DNA from: Winogradskyella sp.
Lineage (GTDB): Bacteria; Bacteroidota; Bacteroidia; Flavobacteriales; Flavobacteriaceae
Assembly (NCBI RefSeq): GCF_013213835.1
Contig: NZ_JABSSU010000006.1
Span: 186,001 to 250,000 of the forward strand
Length of the DNA: 64,000 bases
Direction: 5' to 3'
Below are positions 34,544 through 44,527 of this stretch, in pieces. The first letter of the stretch is position 1; each line of letters begins with the position of its first letter. The position numbers and the translations under genes were made by a program. The notes under the pieces are model-generated. The model had not been told where the DNA came from. It made no database searches and saw only the letters and a program-made list of their open reading frames with translations.

Positions 34544-36372
34544 TTTTTTACGAGTATTTTCTGAGACGTAATACCTTTATTAGATACTACATTTACAACA
34601 TAAGCTCCATCACTTAATTGATTGGTTGATAACTTATAACGGTCAAGAATTGTATCATAATTTGACTTTATAATACTTTTACCTGCAATGTCAAAAACTT
34701 CAATAGTTTTTACATCTAAATTATTTCTGTTGATTACGGCTAATTGTTGTAAATCATTGTTTTGATTGATAATCAACGATTCAGCTAATGTTTCATCGAT
34801 TCCTAATGATTCACCAGCTACAAATACAATTTCGAATCTATCAGTATAACTGCCAGGTGCAACATTGATTTCATAATCTTGTGTTCTCAAATTAGCATAT
34901 GTATTATTATCTGTATCATGAATGTAAATGCCTTGATCAGAATCAAAGTTTTGGATATCAAAAATTCTAAATCTAATCGGTTGTTGTGCTTCAATATCCA
35001 AAGTCATCGGGATTACTAAAGCTTGGTCAAAAGGAAATGCCTGCCCAACATAGTCTTTATTATTATAGGTAAAATAGCCGTCAGAATTAAACTCAGTTCC
35101 TTTAAAGAGCTCAAGCCCTCTGTCATGCCCAAATGTTGCAGAGTCATGAAAATTTAAAACGACCTGTCTTGTATATTGATTGGTATTAACAGTGAAGTCA
35201 ATGTTTATTCTAAAACGCTTATAATCATCAGGAACAATAGATAATCCATTTTGTTGGTATTGTATACTATTTTCAGCGATATCTGTTGTATTTTCTGAAG
35301 TGATGTCAGAGTCTGGTCTAATCTCAAATTCGTCGTTGTCTCTAAAGAAATAACTAGTTCCTCCTTCTTTTACATAAGCTCTAAATGCATTTTTCATACT
35401 TACAGTTCCCGAAGTACCAGTGATACCTTCTACCATAAAACCTTGCCCAATAGGAATATATCTTTGGGCAACTTTACTACCATTTTGTGGTATTGGTAGA
35501 GGAAAGGAATTGTCTAGCTCATCATAAGTTTGGAATACTGCGGGTGTAAATGTTTCAGTATCTCCTGCAGCATTGATAGTATAACTTGCGTAGCCACCAA
35601 TATAACTTTGTAAAACATGCGATTGTACTGAGCCATCCTGCTCCCAATAATATATTGTATCTTCTATTGCAGCAACATTATCTGTATCATGAATAAAAGC
35701 AGCTGCATCAATTGCACTCGGATAAGGATTTCCTACTAGAGTCCACTGGTCCGCAGCAACAGTATTAGTTATAGTACCGTTATTAGGTTTTCCTCTAAAA
35801 TCGTAAGCTGTAGATCCTGTGAGTCCAGTACCTGTGCCTTTCATTGTAAATCCTAAGCCAGCTGAAAGATCACTAGTTTCATCTAAAGCAGTCCAATTAC
35901 TGTAGCTTGTTGCGATAGTATATGAGTATAACCATCTATTTGCTATAACTAAAGGACTTGCAGTACCTTCATCTGCTGTCGTAAATAAGGCATTATTACT
36001 GTCAATGAGATTACCTGTACCAAGTAAAGGGTCATCAAGTTGATTATCAAACCTTAATACATTGTTAGAATTGTTATCCGTTAGTGTTCCGCCAACAGGT
36101 GAGCACCAATAGTTGTATGCCCATTGATTGGCTGTTCCTTCTTGGTAAACACTTAACTCCCCAAGACCAGAATTTCCAGTAACACCAGAACCTTGTATGA
36201 GTTGAGATTCGTTTCTTAAATAAAGTTTGGCTGTTGATTCTTCGAGGTTAACATCATTTTCAACAAATAGAACTTGGTCGTTAACAAAGACATAAGAATT
36301 ATTTCTGATACTTAATTGTGCCCAACTTAGTGATGACAACAAGAGGAATATAAGAGGGAATTTTCGGATCAT
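34540..36372 (-). CDS. T9SS type A sorting-domain secreted protein
   Basis: 610 residues. Signal peptide (MIRKFPLIFLLLSSLSWAQ), a large beta-rich passenger, and a C-terminal T9SS type A tail: IEVFDIAGKSI, SDGAYVVNVVSNKGITSQKI, ending VKN, as in cargo of the gliding/secretion machinery. The passenger has repeated tryptophan/aromatic strands (GLGFTMKGTG, RFRIFDIQNF) but no enzyme motif I recognise. Consistent with gld genes in the window. Role unknown; adhesin or structural are both possible. Confidence 0.85.
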   Translation of the reverse strand: MIRKFPLIFLLLSSLSWAQLSIRNNSYVFVNDQVLFVENDVNLEESTAKLYLRNESQLIQGSGVTGNSGLGELSVYQEGTANQWAYNYWCSPVGGTLTDNNSNNVLRFDNQLDDPLLGTGNLIDSNNALFTTADEGTASPLVIANRWLYSYTIATSYSNWTALDETSDLSAGLGFTMKGTGTGLTGSTAYDFRGKPNNGTITNTVAADQWTLVGNPYPSAIDAAAFIHDTDNVAAIEDTIYYWEQDGSVQSHVLQSYIGGYASYTINAAGDTETFTPAVFQTYDELDNSFPLPIPQNGSKVAQRYIPIGQGFMVEGITGTSGTVSMKNAFRAYVKEGGTSYFFRDNDEFEIRPDSDITSENTTDIAENSIQYQQNGLSIVPDDYKRFRINIDFTVNTNQYTRQVVLNFHDSATFGHDRGLELFKGTEFNSDGYFTYNNKDYVGQAFPFDQALVIPMTLDIEAQQPIRFRIFDIQNFDSDQGIYIHDTDNNTYANLRTQDYEINVAPGSYTDRFEIVFVAGESLGIDETLAESLIINQNNDLQQLAVINRNNLDVKTIEVFDIAGKSIIKSNYDTILDRYKLSTNQLSDGAYVVNVVSNKGITSQKILVKN

Positions 36373-36532
36373 ATCAAGTTATTATTACTCAATAACGTTC
36401 AATGTAAGTAAATTAAATTGAATAACAAAAGTAGCTAGTGTTTGACGAATATTTTTATCCGTTTAACTATAGAAAGAACTTTCAAAGTAAAAATAAGAGC
36501 TGAAAATAGTGTTAAACTTTCAATCTACTATT

Positions 36533-39022
36533 CTATAATTTAGCAGATAACCTAACATTGAATACTCTTGGTGTTAAAAAGTTAGGTATTGCAAATTGAC
36601 GTTTATTGTAGACATCTCTAACCCATGTGTTAGTTATTGAATTTTGGTTATTGAACATGTTGTAGATTTCAAACCCAATAGAGAATTCTCTAAATAGCTT
36701 TTTCCAATTTGCCTTATAAGTTTTAGAAGGATTAACAAGTTCCAAAGAAATACCCAAATCTGCACGTCTATAATCTCTTAACCGTATTTGAAAATCATAA
36801 GGATCTGCATAACTTGGTGAGCCACCAGGTACGCCAGTATTGTAGACCAAATTTAAATACATTTTTAAATCTGGCATATTTGGTACATAATCTTGAAACA
36901 GTGCACCAAACTTAAGCCGTTGGTCTGTTGGTCTGGCTATATAACCTCTATTATTTATATTTTCTTCGGTCTTAAGATATCCGAAACTGAACCATGATTC
37001 TGTACCGGGTACAAATTCGCCATTAAGGCGCATGTCTAATCCATATGCATAGGCTTTGGCACTATTATCCGCACGATATCTTATTCTAACATTTTCTAAG
37101 GTATATGGATTGACATCGCTTAAACCTTTATAATAAGCCTCCGTAACAAGTTTAAATGGTCTATCCCACATTTTGAAACTATATTCGTTACCCACAACAA
37201 CATGAAATGATTTTTGTGCTTTAACGTTTGGTCTCACTATACCAGATGAATCTCTCAACTCTCTGTAAAATGGTGGTTGATAATATAAACCTCCAGAAAC
37301 TCTAAATAACATATCCTTTTCCCAATCTGGTTTAATTGCAAATTGAGCTCTTGGACTAAAAACAGTTTGTGTAGAAGAGGTGACACCTTCTTCATTTAAT
37401 ACATCTGCTTCGGCTACATTTACGGTCCAGTTATGTATTCTTACACCAGCATTATAAAATACCTCATTATTTCCCCATTCTGTGCGTTTACTATATTGGG
37501 CAAAGGCTTGAAGTCTATCAATCTTTACATTATTTGTATTTCTAATATTTTCAAAAGCAGTTAAAGGACCTTCAAATGCATTATAAGGTTGGTCATTTGG
37601 AAGGCTTAAGTTTGGCGGTCTTATTGAAAACCCTGCTGAATCAATAATTTCATATTCAACCAAGCGGTCTCTTATATCTTCATGTGTATATTTTACAGAC
37701 CATTCTAGCGTACTTTCATCATCGATTTTATAATCACCTCTGTGCTCAGCATTCACTATTAATGCGTCCAAATTATTACGTGCATGGATAAGTTGAGAAC
37801 CTATACCTTCGCTAAATTCTACTTCACCTAAATCGTCGTCTCCAATATTAGTGTTTACTTCACCAAGTCTGTATTGCGCTAGGATATCAAAATACTCTTG
37901 TTCAGTAGTGTGATATGCTGAACCAATAAGTTTTAAGGTTAAGTCTTCATTTACAAAGTAATTGGCCTTAAATGCACCAAAATAAGTTTGGTATTCATCC
38001 TCTTCATTACCTTCATAAAACACTAATAAAGCCACAGGATCTTGCAGCGTTCCAAAGTTAGTCTGTCGGTTTTGAGGTTGAAACTTGTATCTGTTCAATG
38101 AGATGTTTCCAAGAAAGTTTAAATGAAATTTGTCAGAAAATCTGTAGGTTAAATACGTTTGAGCATCAGCAAAAACTGGTTCAACATTTCCTTCGGTTTC
38201 GAGATTATTTAATACTAAACTATTATCTCTATATCGCACACCAGCTATTCCAGAGAACTTTCCATCTTTAGAAACGGTTTCTGCAGCTAAACTTCCGCCT
38301 AAAAGGCTCATGTCGGTTCTTACACCGAAGTCTACAGGATTTCTATAAGTGATATCTAATACAGAAGATAACTTATCTCCATATTTTGCTTGAAAACCAC
38401 CTGACGAAAAATCTACATTTTGTACTAAATCTGTATTAACAAAGCTCAGTCCTTCTTGATTACCAGATCGTATTAAAAATGGTCGATAGACTTCTATTTC
38501 ATTTACGTAGACTAAATTTTCATCAAAGTTTCCACCTCTTACAGAATATTGAGTACTTAATTCATTAGAAATATTGACACCTGGTAAGGTTTTTAAAATA
38601 TTTTCAACCCCAGGTTGAGCACCTTTAATGGTTCTCAAGGTTTTTGGCGCCACTGAAATTACACCATCAACTTTTTGACGCGTATTATTGGTAATAACGA
38701 CTTCAGCGATTTGCTCTACTTCAATCTTCATTACCGGATTGAATTCTAGCTCTTGCCCATTTTTTAGTTTAAACTTTTGTACAATACGGCTATGACCTAC
38801 ATGCGTATACTCAATTGTTATCTCAATATCTGCCGGTATTTTGAGTTCATAAAACCCATTTTTATTGGTAATTGTACCATCACCATTAGACGCTTTTATA
38901 TTAACGTCTTCTATTGGGTTGTTCAGCTCATCTAAAATGACACCTCTTATTGTTGCGGTCTGAGAATAGGTGAGTGTACAAAAGAATAATCCGAATAGGA
39001 ATAAAAGAAATAAGCGTTTCAA
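36533..39022 (-). CDS. TonB-dependent receptor with carboxypeptidase-like regulatory domain
   Basis: 829 residues. Signal peptide MKRLFLLFLFGLFFCTLTYSQ; carboxypeptidase-regulatory-like domain (about 22-105; ATIRGVILDELNNPIEDVNI); plug (about 120-230; LPGVNISNELSTQYSVRGGN, GFQAKYGDKLSSVLDI); then the 22-strand barrel ending in RVFNVRLSAKL. Imports a bulky substrate across the outer membrane using TonB energy. No SusD partner follows, so it is not a SusCD-type system; substrate unknown. It begins 11 bases after the M23 peptidase gene and is probably co-transcribed from 40740-40770. Confidence 0.93.
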   Translation of the reverse strand: MKRLFLLFLFGLFFCTLTYSQTATIRGVILDELNNPIEDVNIKASNGDGTITNKNGFYELKIPADIEITIEYTHVGHSRIVQKFKLKNGQELEFNPVMKIEVEQIAEVVITNNTRQKVDGVISVAPKTLRTIKGAQPGVENILKTLPGVNISNELSTQYSVRGGNFDENLVYVNEIEVYRPFLIRSGNQEGLSFVNTDLVQNVDFSSGGFQAKYGDKLSSVLDITYRNPVDFGVRTDMSLLGGSLAAETVSKDGKFSGIAGVRYRDNSLVLNNLETEGNVEPVFADAQTYLTYRFSDKFHLNFLGNISLNRYKFQPQNRQTNFGTLQDPVALLVFYEGNEEDEYQTYFGAFKANYFVNEDLTLKLIGSAYHTTEQEYFDILAQYRLGEVNTNIGDDDLGEVEFSEGIGSQLIHARNNLDALIVNAEHRGDYKIDDESTLEWSVKYTHEDIRDRLVEYEIIDSAGFSIRPPNLSLPNDQPYNAFEGPLTAFENIRNTNNVKIDRLQAFAQYSKRTEWGNNEVFYNAGVRIHNWTVNVAEADVLNEEGVTSSTQTVFSPRAQFAIKPDWEKDMLFRVSGGLYYQPPFYRELRDSSGIVRPNVKAQKSFHVVVGNEYSFKMWDRPFKLVTEAYYKGLSDVNPYTLENVRIRYRADNSAKAYAYGLDMRLNGEFVPGTESWFSFGYLKTEENINNRGYIARPTDQRLKFGALFQDYVPNMPDLKMYLNLVYNTGVPGGSPSYADPYDFQIRLRDYRRADLGISLELVNPSKTYKANWKKLFREFSIGFEIYNMFNNQNSITNTWVRDVYNKRQFAIPNFLTPRVFNVRLSAKL

Positions 39023-39033
39023 AGAGTAATATT

Positions 39034-40722
39034 TTATTTTCTAAAAAATGTTGCTTCAAATGTAGAACTATTTCCAACATTATCAGTAACTATTATTTTT
39101 AATTCATTCTTAGTGTCTTTAACGATATTATCATTAAAATCGTGTACAAGCAGTTTTGTTTTATAATCATACTCCATTAAGATCCACTTGCCATTAACTG
39201 TGGCCCTATATTTACTAATACCAGAAATGTCATCGTCTATTCTAACTGATAGGTAACGGTATTTGCTTAACCACTTTTTATCTTTAAAATTAACTGGTGT
39301 AATTGTTGGTGTAACAGTGTCCATTGCCAAAGTATAAGTGCCAAATACTTTAGTTTTTGCGGTTAGAGTATTACCTTTTCGTTTTGTGCTTACGTATAAC
39401 GGATTTTTGTAAAACCTATATACTCTCCCAATAAAAAGCTTATCTAAATGTTCTGACTTGTAATTACTTAAATCATAATTAATGTAAAAATTTTTTTGAA
39501 GAGGTATGTTGTCCTTATGAAGAAATAAAGTGTCTGAGTTGACTTTAAAATCTATGTATTCGTCGTCATAAACAGTATTTTCATAAAAGTTAACCTTAAT
39601 ATGACCTTCTTCAAGAGTTGTAGATTGATTATTGTAAACTAATGTTTTATCAGAAAGATCAATGTACTCTTTTTCTTTTGGGTTAGAGTATTTACCTTCA
39701 ATAGGTACATTTACCCAAGTTTCATTACCATTATAATCTCTAACGCGAATTCTATAGACTGAAGAAGTGCTATCTTCAACCCTAACATAGCCATTGTCAA
39801 AAGCATCTTTGTACAGACTTAATGGATTGTTAGGCTCTATAAATAACTTTTGAATTCTAGACTTTTTAGACTTAAAATATTCATAATCAATCAGGCGCTT
39901 TATATGTTTTGTTTCGTCAAAACTGAAACGTTTAAAGTCTATTTCTAAACTCTTGTTGCCGTTAAAAAAAGATTGAATATTACTAACACCATTTTTATTT
40001 GCTGCTAAATCTTGTCGGTCGTAGGTGGTAACACCAAAACCTATATTACCAAATGCACTTAATTTTTCAACATCATAATCACCATCTTTTTTAGGGATTA
40101 ACCGAAGTTTTACACGACTGTTATTGCCGTTTATAGTTGATTTATCGTCTTTTGGATAGGCATAAACACCTAAAACAAAAGGTCGTTTAGTGTCTTTAAC
40201 ACCAATACCAAAAAGCATAGGGTTTAATGGTCTTTCTTGATTGTCTCTTATTTCGAAATGTAAATGAGGTCCACCAGAACCACCAGTATTACCAGAATAA
40301 GCAATAATTTCATCAGTCTCAATTGGCAATTCATTAGAGTTAGGGAAAACCTCTACCTCATAACTTTCCTTATCATATTGGCACTCTTTTATATATGCTT
40401 CTAAACGTTTAGAGAATTTTTGGAGATGGCCATAAACTGTCGTGTAGCCATTAGGATGCGTAATGTAAAGTGCTTTTCCATATCCATAGTGTGAAATTTT
40501 TATGCGACTCACATAACCTTTAGCTGAGGCATAAACTTTAAGTCCTTCACGTTGTTGTGTTTTTATGTCTAAACCACCATGAAAATGCGAAGATCTTAAC
40601 TCACCAAAAGTTCCTGAAAGTACAGGAGTAATATCTAATGGATTTCTAAAATAATCTTGAGGGTATTCGGATTGCGCATAAGTAGTTAATGAAATTAAAA
40701 ATAGAAGGAGCGTTTTTTTCAT
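39034..40722 (-). CDS. M23 family (LytM) metallopeptidase, secreted
   Basis: 562 residues. Signal peptide MKKTLLLFLISLTTYAQ. The M23 domain (about 35-180) has zinc ligands in HFHGGLDIK (His and Asp) and HLHFEIRD (His). The rest is a long beta-rich C-terminal part of unknown function. M23 enzymes cut peptidoglycan peptide bridges or act as envelope scaffolds. Shares a promoter with the TonB receptor downstream. Confidence 0.92.
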   Translation of the reverse strand: MKKTLLLFLISLTTYAQSEYPQDYFRNPLDITPVLSGTFGELRSSHFHGGLDIKTQQREGLKVYASAKGYVSRIKISHYGYGKALYITHPNGYTTVYGHLQKFSKRLEAYIKECQYDKESYEVEVFPNSNELPIETDEIIAYSGNTGGSGGPHLHFEIRDNQERPLNPMLFGIGVKDTKRPFVLGVYAYPKDDKSTINGNNSRVKLRLIPKKDGDYDVEKLSAFGNIGFGVTTYDRQDLAANKNGVSNIQSFFNGNKSLEIDFKRFSFDETKHIKRLIDYEYFKSKKSRIQKLFIEPNNPLSLYKDAFDNGYVRVEDSTSSVYRIRVRDYNGNETWVNVPIEGKYSNPKEKEYIDLSDKTLVYNNQSTTLEEGHIKVNFYENTVYDDEYIDFKVNSDTLFLHKDNIPLQKNFYINYDLSNYKSEHLDKLFIGRVYRFYKNPLYVSTKRKGNTLTAKTKVFGTYTLAMDTVTPTITPVNFKDKKWLSKYRYLSVRIDDDISGISKYRATVNGKWILMEYDYKTKLLVHDFNDNIVKDTKNELKIIVTDNVGNSSTFEATFFRK

Positions 40723-40739
40723 ATGTTATTCTGTTGAAG

Positions 40740-40770
40740 CTAAAATATTAATTTGCTATAGATAAACAAA
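40740..40770 (-). promoter_or_regulatory. Promoter of the M23 peptidase/TonB receptor operon
   Basis: On the minus strand TTTG (40770-40767), 19 bases, TATTTTAG (40747-40740), 17 bases before the ATG. A good match to the Bacteroidota vegetative promoter. Confidence 0.65.
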
Positions 40771-40845
40771 CGCAAATCGTGCAATAATTCTTATAAATAC
40801 TTCATCTTAATTGCATTACAAAACTTAAAAATAATTGTAAAAGAA

Positions 40846-40876
40846 TTGTGTTTTTTCAAATGGTATGTTAACTTTG
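40846..40876 (+). promoter_or_regulatory. Promoter of the coiled-coil/zapA operon
   Basis: TTG (40846-40848), 20 bases, TAACTTTG (40869-40876): an exact -7 consensus 24 bases before the start codon. Confidence 0.7.
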
Positions 40877-40900
40877 TTTCATTAGTATTGAATTACTTTA

Positions 40901-41191
40901 ATGAGTAAAATAGAACAAATTGTTGATGCTCTTGAGAATAAAATCAGTAAGATTTTGCACAAGCAAGAGGTTTTAAAACAAACAAATCAAAGGCTGTCAG
41001 AACAGTTAGAGCAACAACAACAAAAACTTTTGGAGCAGCAAGAAGAAATTGCTTCATGGGTAGAAAAGTATGATACACTCAAAATTGCGAATTCAATGCT
41101 AGGTAGTGACGAAAATAAACGAGAAACAAAGCTCAAAATAAATACACTTATTCGAGAAATTGACCATTGCATTGCTCAACTTTCAGAATAA
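40901..41191 (+). CDS. Small coiled-coil protein encoded before zapA
   Basis: 96 residues, nearly all heptad-rich and glutamine-rich (QTNQRLSEQLEQQQQKLLEQ), so a long coiled coil. No enzyme motif. It lies 19 bases upstream of zapA under the same promoter, and resembles in size and character the small ZapB-like partners of division proteins, but that assignment is inference. Confidence 0.75.
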   Translation: MSKIEQIVDALENKISKILHKQEVLKQTNQRLSEQLEQQQQKLLEQQEEIASWVEKYDTLKIANSMLGSDENKRETKLKINTLIREIDHCIAQLSE

Positions 41192-41210
41192 AGTTGTAAA
41201 TTTAGACTAG

Positions 41211-41498
41211 ATGTCAGATCATTTAAAGATTAAACTTTCAATTGCAAATAGGGTATATCCTTTGACGATAAACCCACACCAAGAAGAAGGTCTGAGAAAG
41301 GCGGCGAAGAAAATAGAAGCAATGATCGGTCAATTTGAGCAAAATTACTCTGTAAGAGATAAACAAGATGTTTTAGCCATGTGTGCTTTGCAGTTTGCAA
41401 CTCAAGTAGAGCAAAAAAATATAGATAAAGATTATGTAAATGAGGAAGTTCAACAAAAGTTAGAAGCTTTAAATGAACTTTTAAATGAGCATATATAA
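41211..41498 (+). CDS. zapA: Cell division protein ZapA
   Basis: 95 residues. N-terminal LKIKLSIANRVYPLTINPHQEEGLRKAAKKI matches ZapA and is given here only as LSIANRVYPLTINPHQEE; the C-terminal half is a coiled coil. ZapA bundles FtsZ filaments at midcell. Next to it lies a structured RNA, and zapA/6S RNA adjacency is known in other bacteria. Confidence 0.9.
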   Translation: MSDHLKIKLSIANRVYPLTINPHQEEGLRKAAKKIEAMIGQFEQNYSVRDKQDVLAMCALQFATQVEQKNIDKDYVNEEVQQKLEALNELLNEHI

Positions 41499-41530
41499 GC
41501 TCGTACGTTCTTTAAAAAATACTAAAGGTT

Positions 41531-41712
41531 ACTGCCTACATTAGTTACATTTTTTGATAAACTCAACGTTAATTCTTTAAAAAGGGTGAGTTTGAATTGT
41601 AAAAGCATGCTGCTAATACGAAAGTATTTGGGCAGATCCTTGATCAGTTTGTTAGCCCTAAACTTGTTTTTAAGGAGTTTATACAAAATCCAGAACTGAT
41701 GTAGGCTTTTTT
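41531..41712 (+). ncRNA. ssrS: Probable 6S RNA (6S-Flavo type) between zapA and rny
   Basis: A rod-like RNA of about 180 bases. The closing stem GCCTACATTAGTT (41534-41546) pairs with AACTGATGTAGGC (41694-41706), 13 pairs with one G-U, followed by six T (41707-41712). Inner helices: AAACTCA (41559-41565) with TGAGTTT (41586-41592), and an apical hairpin CTGC, AATAC, GAAA tetraloop, GTATT, GCAG (41609-41634). Size, closed-rod shape and the zapA neighbour fit 6S RNA, which binds the housekeeping RNA polymerase and mimics an open promoter. A covariance-model search would settle the family. Confidence 0.6.
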
Positions 41713-41735
41713 ATATACTAAACTAAATAACAATC

Positions 41736-43313
41736 ATGGATACCAACACAATACTATACATAGTAGGCGCAGTTGTTTTAGGCCTTGTTATTGGTTTTGT
41801 AATTGCTAAATCCTTAGAAAAAGGTAAAGCTTCAAAACTAATTTCAGATGCAGAAAACGAGTCTAAATCGATATTAAAACAAGCTAAAAAAGATGCTGAG
41901 GCATTAAAGAAGGATAAAATACTTCAAGCTAAAGAAAAATTTATAGAGTTAAAGGCTGAGCACGAAAAAGTAATTCTGTCTCGTGACAAAAAAATGGCAG
42001 AAGTTGAGAAGCGCATTAGAGATAAAGAATCTCAAGTGTCTAACGAGTTATCTAAAGCCAAAAAATCAAATCAATCTCTAGAAGATAAAAAGAAGGATTA
42101 CGATTTCAGATTAGAGTTTTTAGACAAGAAACAAGATGAAATAGAAAAGGCTCACAAAAATCAAATAAAGCAATTAGAGGTGATTTCTCAATTGTCAGCT
42201 GAAGAAGCAAAGGAACAGTTAGTGGAGTCTTTAAAAGAGGAAGCTAAGACTGATGCTATGGCTTTTATTCAAGATAGAGTAGAAGAAGCGAAACTTACAG
42301 CTCAACAAGAAGCTAAAAAAATAATTATTAACACCATTCAACGTATAGGTACAGAAGAAGCGATAGACAATTGTGTATCAGTATTTAATATAGAATCTGA
42401 TGATGTTAAGGGTAGAATTATTGGTAGAGAGGGAAGAAATATTAGAGCTATTGAAGCAGCAACTGGAGTTGAAATTATTGTTGATGATACACCAGAAGCT
42501 ATAATTTTATCTTGTTTTGATTCTGTAAGACGTGAAATTGCAAGGTTATCATTACATAAATTGGTTACTGATGGCAGAATTCACCCTGCAAGAATTGAAG
42601 AAGTTGTAAGAAAGACTAAAAAGCAAATTGAACAAGAAATAATAGAAGTTGGTAAACGCACTGTTATAGATCTTGGCATTCATGGATTGCATCCAGAATT
42701 AATAAAGATGGTTGGTCGTATGAAGTACCGTTCTTCTTATGGGCAAAACTTATTACAACACTCTAGGGAAGTTGCTAAGCTTTGTGGTGTAATGGCTGCA
42801 GAATTAGGACTCAATCCGAAATTAGCAAAACGTGCAGGTTTACTTCATGATATTGGTAAAGTGCCTTCTTCAGAAACAGATATAGAAACACCACATGCTA
42901 TCTTAGGTATGCAATGGACTGAAAAATATGGTGAGAAAAAAGATGTTTGTAATGCCATTGGTGCTCACCATGATGAAATTGAAATGACAACACTATTGTC
43001 TCCAATTATTCAGGTATGTGATGCCATTTCTGGTGCGAGACCAGGCGCAAGACGTCAGGTCTTAGATTCTTACATACAAAGATTAAAAGATCTAGAAGAT
43101 GTAGCATTTGGTTTTAATGGTGTAAAGAAAGCTTACGCTATTCAAGCAGGTAGAGAATTACGTGTTATTGTAGAAAGTGAAAAAGTATCTGATGATAAGG
43201 CGGCGAGTTTATCATTTGAAATCTCTCAGAAAATACAGACTGATATGACGTATCCTGGACAAGTAAAGGTGACGGTAATTAGAGAAACAAGAGCAGTAAA
43301 TATTGCCAAATAA
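41736..43313 (+). CDS. rny: Ribonuclease Y
   Basis: 525 residues. N-terminal membrane helix ([19 protein letters not shown]), long coiled coil (about 30-200), KH domain ([20 protein letters not shown]), HD domain with the metal-binding LLHDIGK and AHHDE, and C-terminal [14 protein letters not shown]. Membrane-attached endoribonuclease that starts mRNA decay. Length and layout are standard. Terminates at 43369. Confidence 0.97.
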   Translation: MDTNTILYIVGAVVLGLVIGFVIAKSLEKGKASKLISDAENESKSILKQAKKDAEALKKDKILQAKEKFIELKAEHEKVILSRDKKMAEVEKRIRDKESQVSNELSKAKKSNQSLEDKKKDYDFRLEFLDKKQDEIEKAHKNQIKQLEVISQLSAEEAKEQLVESLKEEAKTDAMAFIQDRVEEAKLTAQQEAKKIIINTIQRIGTEEAIDNCVSVFNIESDDVKGRIIGREGRNIRAIEAATGVEIIVDDTPEAIILSCFDSVRREIARLSLHKLVTDGRIHPARIEEVVRKTKKQIEQEIIEVGKRTVIDLGIHGLHPELIKMVGRMKYRSSYGQNLLQHSREVAKLCGVMAAELGLNPKLAKRAGLLHDIGKVPSSETDIETPHAILGMQWTEKYGEKKDVCNAIGAHHDEIEMTTLLSPIIQVCDAISGARPGARRQVLDSYIQRLKDLEDVAFGFNGVKKAYAIQAGRELRVIVESEKVSDDKAASLSFEISQKIQTDMTYPGQVKVTVIRETRAVNIAK

Positions 43314-43368
43314 ACAATAAAAATAATCTTTTTAAAGAGGTAAAGATTTAACTAACTCGAATATGTAG

Positions 43369-43403
43369 AAAAGAGTGTTCAATGATATATTGGGCGCTCT
43401 TTT
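43369..43403. terminator. Bidirectional terminator of rny and xerD
   Basis: AAAAGAGTGTTCAAT (43369-43383) pairs along all 15 bases (four G-U) with ATTGGGCGCTCTTTT (43389-43403), loop GATAT. The last base reaches the stop codon of xerD. Confidence 0.85.
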
Positions 43404-44311
43404 CATTTTCTGGGATGGTATTTATTAAGCACATCACTAAGATGAGATCTGTCAACATGCATATAGATTTCTGTTGTTGTTATACTTTCATGACCTAACA
43501 TCATTTGAATAGCACGTAAGTCAGCACCATTTTCTAATAAATGTGTGGCAAATGAATGTCTAAAGGTATGAGGTGAAACCGTTTTGTTAATACCTGATTT
43601 TTCTACTAACTTTTTAATGATAGTAAAAATCATAGCGCGTGTTAACTTATTGCCTTTGTAGTTTAAGAATAAAATATCTTTAGAATTAGTATGTACTTCT
43701 ATATGTGCTCTTATGGAGCACCAAATGTTTATATACTTCTGAGTTGTTTCTCCAATTGGCACAAAACGTTCTTTATTACCTTTGCCGGTAACTTTAATAA
43801 AACCTTCATCAAAAAATAGATCAGATATTTTTAGTTCTATTAATTCAGAAACACGCAAACCACAACTGTACAGCGTTTCAATAATTGCTCTATTGCGTTC
43901 TCCTAGATTTGTACCATTGTACTGATAACTTAGATCTATATGACTAATTAATGTATCTATGTCTTCAACAGATAGTGTGTCGGGTAGTTTCCTGCCAATT
44001 TTTGGGGATTCAATGAGATCCATAGGATTAGACTCTCTATAATTTTCGAAGACCAAATAGTCAAAGAAATTACGAAGTCCAGAAATAATTCTTGCTTGCG
44101 ACCTAGGATTTACTGATTTAGAAATGTTATAGACAAACTGCTTTACTGTGTCATTTGAAATAGAAAGCGGAGTTGTTTTCTCATCACTCTTATCTAAATA
44201 TTTAATTAGTTTTTTAATATCATAAGCATAATTTTCAATGGAATTGTCAGACAATCCTCTTTCAATCTTTAAATAGTGCTGATAATCTTTAAGTGCAGTT
44301 TGCCATTTCAT
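43403..44311 (-). CDS. xerD: Tyrosine recombinase XerD
   Basis: 302 residues, the standard Xer size. N-terminal SAM-like core-binding domain (LKDYQHYLKIERGLSDNSIE), then the catalytic domain with the Arg of YSCGLRVSEL, HTFRHSFATHLL (His and Arg), LGHESITTTEIYMH (the Tyr nucleophile in EIYMH). Resolves chromosome dimers at dif with XerC or as the single Xer. No integron or mobile element is near, so this is the housekeeping enzyme. A -7 box TATTTTTA (44322-44315) ends three bases before the ATG. Confidence 0.93.
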   Translation of the reverse strand: MKWQTALKDYQHYLKIERGLSDNSIENYAYDIKKLIKYLDKSDEKTTPLSISNDTVKQFVYNISKSVNPRSQARIISGLRNFFDYLVFENYRESNPMDLIESPKIGRKLPDTLSVEDIDTLISHIDLSYQYNGTNLGERNRAIIETLYSCGLRVSELIELKISDLFFDEGFIKVTGKGNKERFVPIGETTQKYINIWCSIRAHIEVHTNSKDILFLNYKGNKLTRAMIFTIIKKLVEKSGINKTVSPHTFRHSFATHLLENGADLRAIQMMLGHESITTTEIYMHVDRSHLSDVLNKYHPRK

Positions 44312-44314
44312 ACC

Positions 44315-44322
44315 TAAAAATA
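44315..44322 (-). promoter_or_regulatory. -7 box of xerD, 3 bases from the ATG
   Basis: TATTTTTA on the minus strand, close to TAnnTTTG, with transcription expected to begin at or very near the ATG. Confidence 0.45.
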
Positions 44323-44527
44323 GTAAAATGGTGCTTTTTAGAAATCATTTGAGTTCTTAAATCTTAATTTTCTCTTAAAAAATGTGAATAAACTAAATTT
44401 TAAAAACTTGTTTTACAAATACTTAGTGTTTTTTGTTTATGGAATTGTTAATAACTATACCCAAATATTTCTTTTTCTGCGAAATAAGGTGTTAATTTGC
44501 TATGATCAATTTTAAAACTTAAAAATT

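Noticed and set aside
36533..39022. SusC-type nutrient receptor
   Set aside because: No SusD gene follows, and the protein is shorter than typical SusC; annotated as a general TonB receptor.
43403..44311. Tyrosine recombinase as a mobile-element integrase
   Set aside because: Size, motifs and neighbours fit XerD; no attachment-site duplication or cargo genes are seen.
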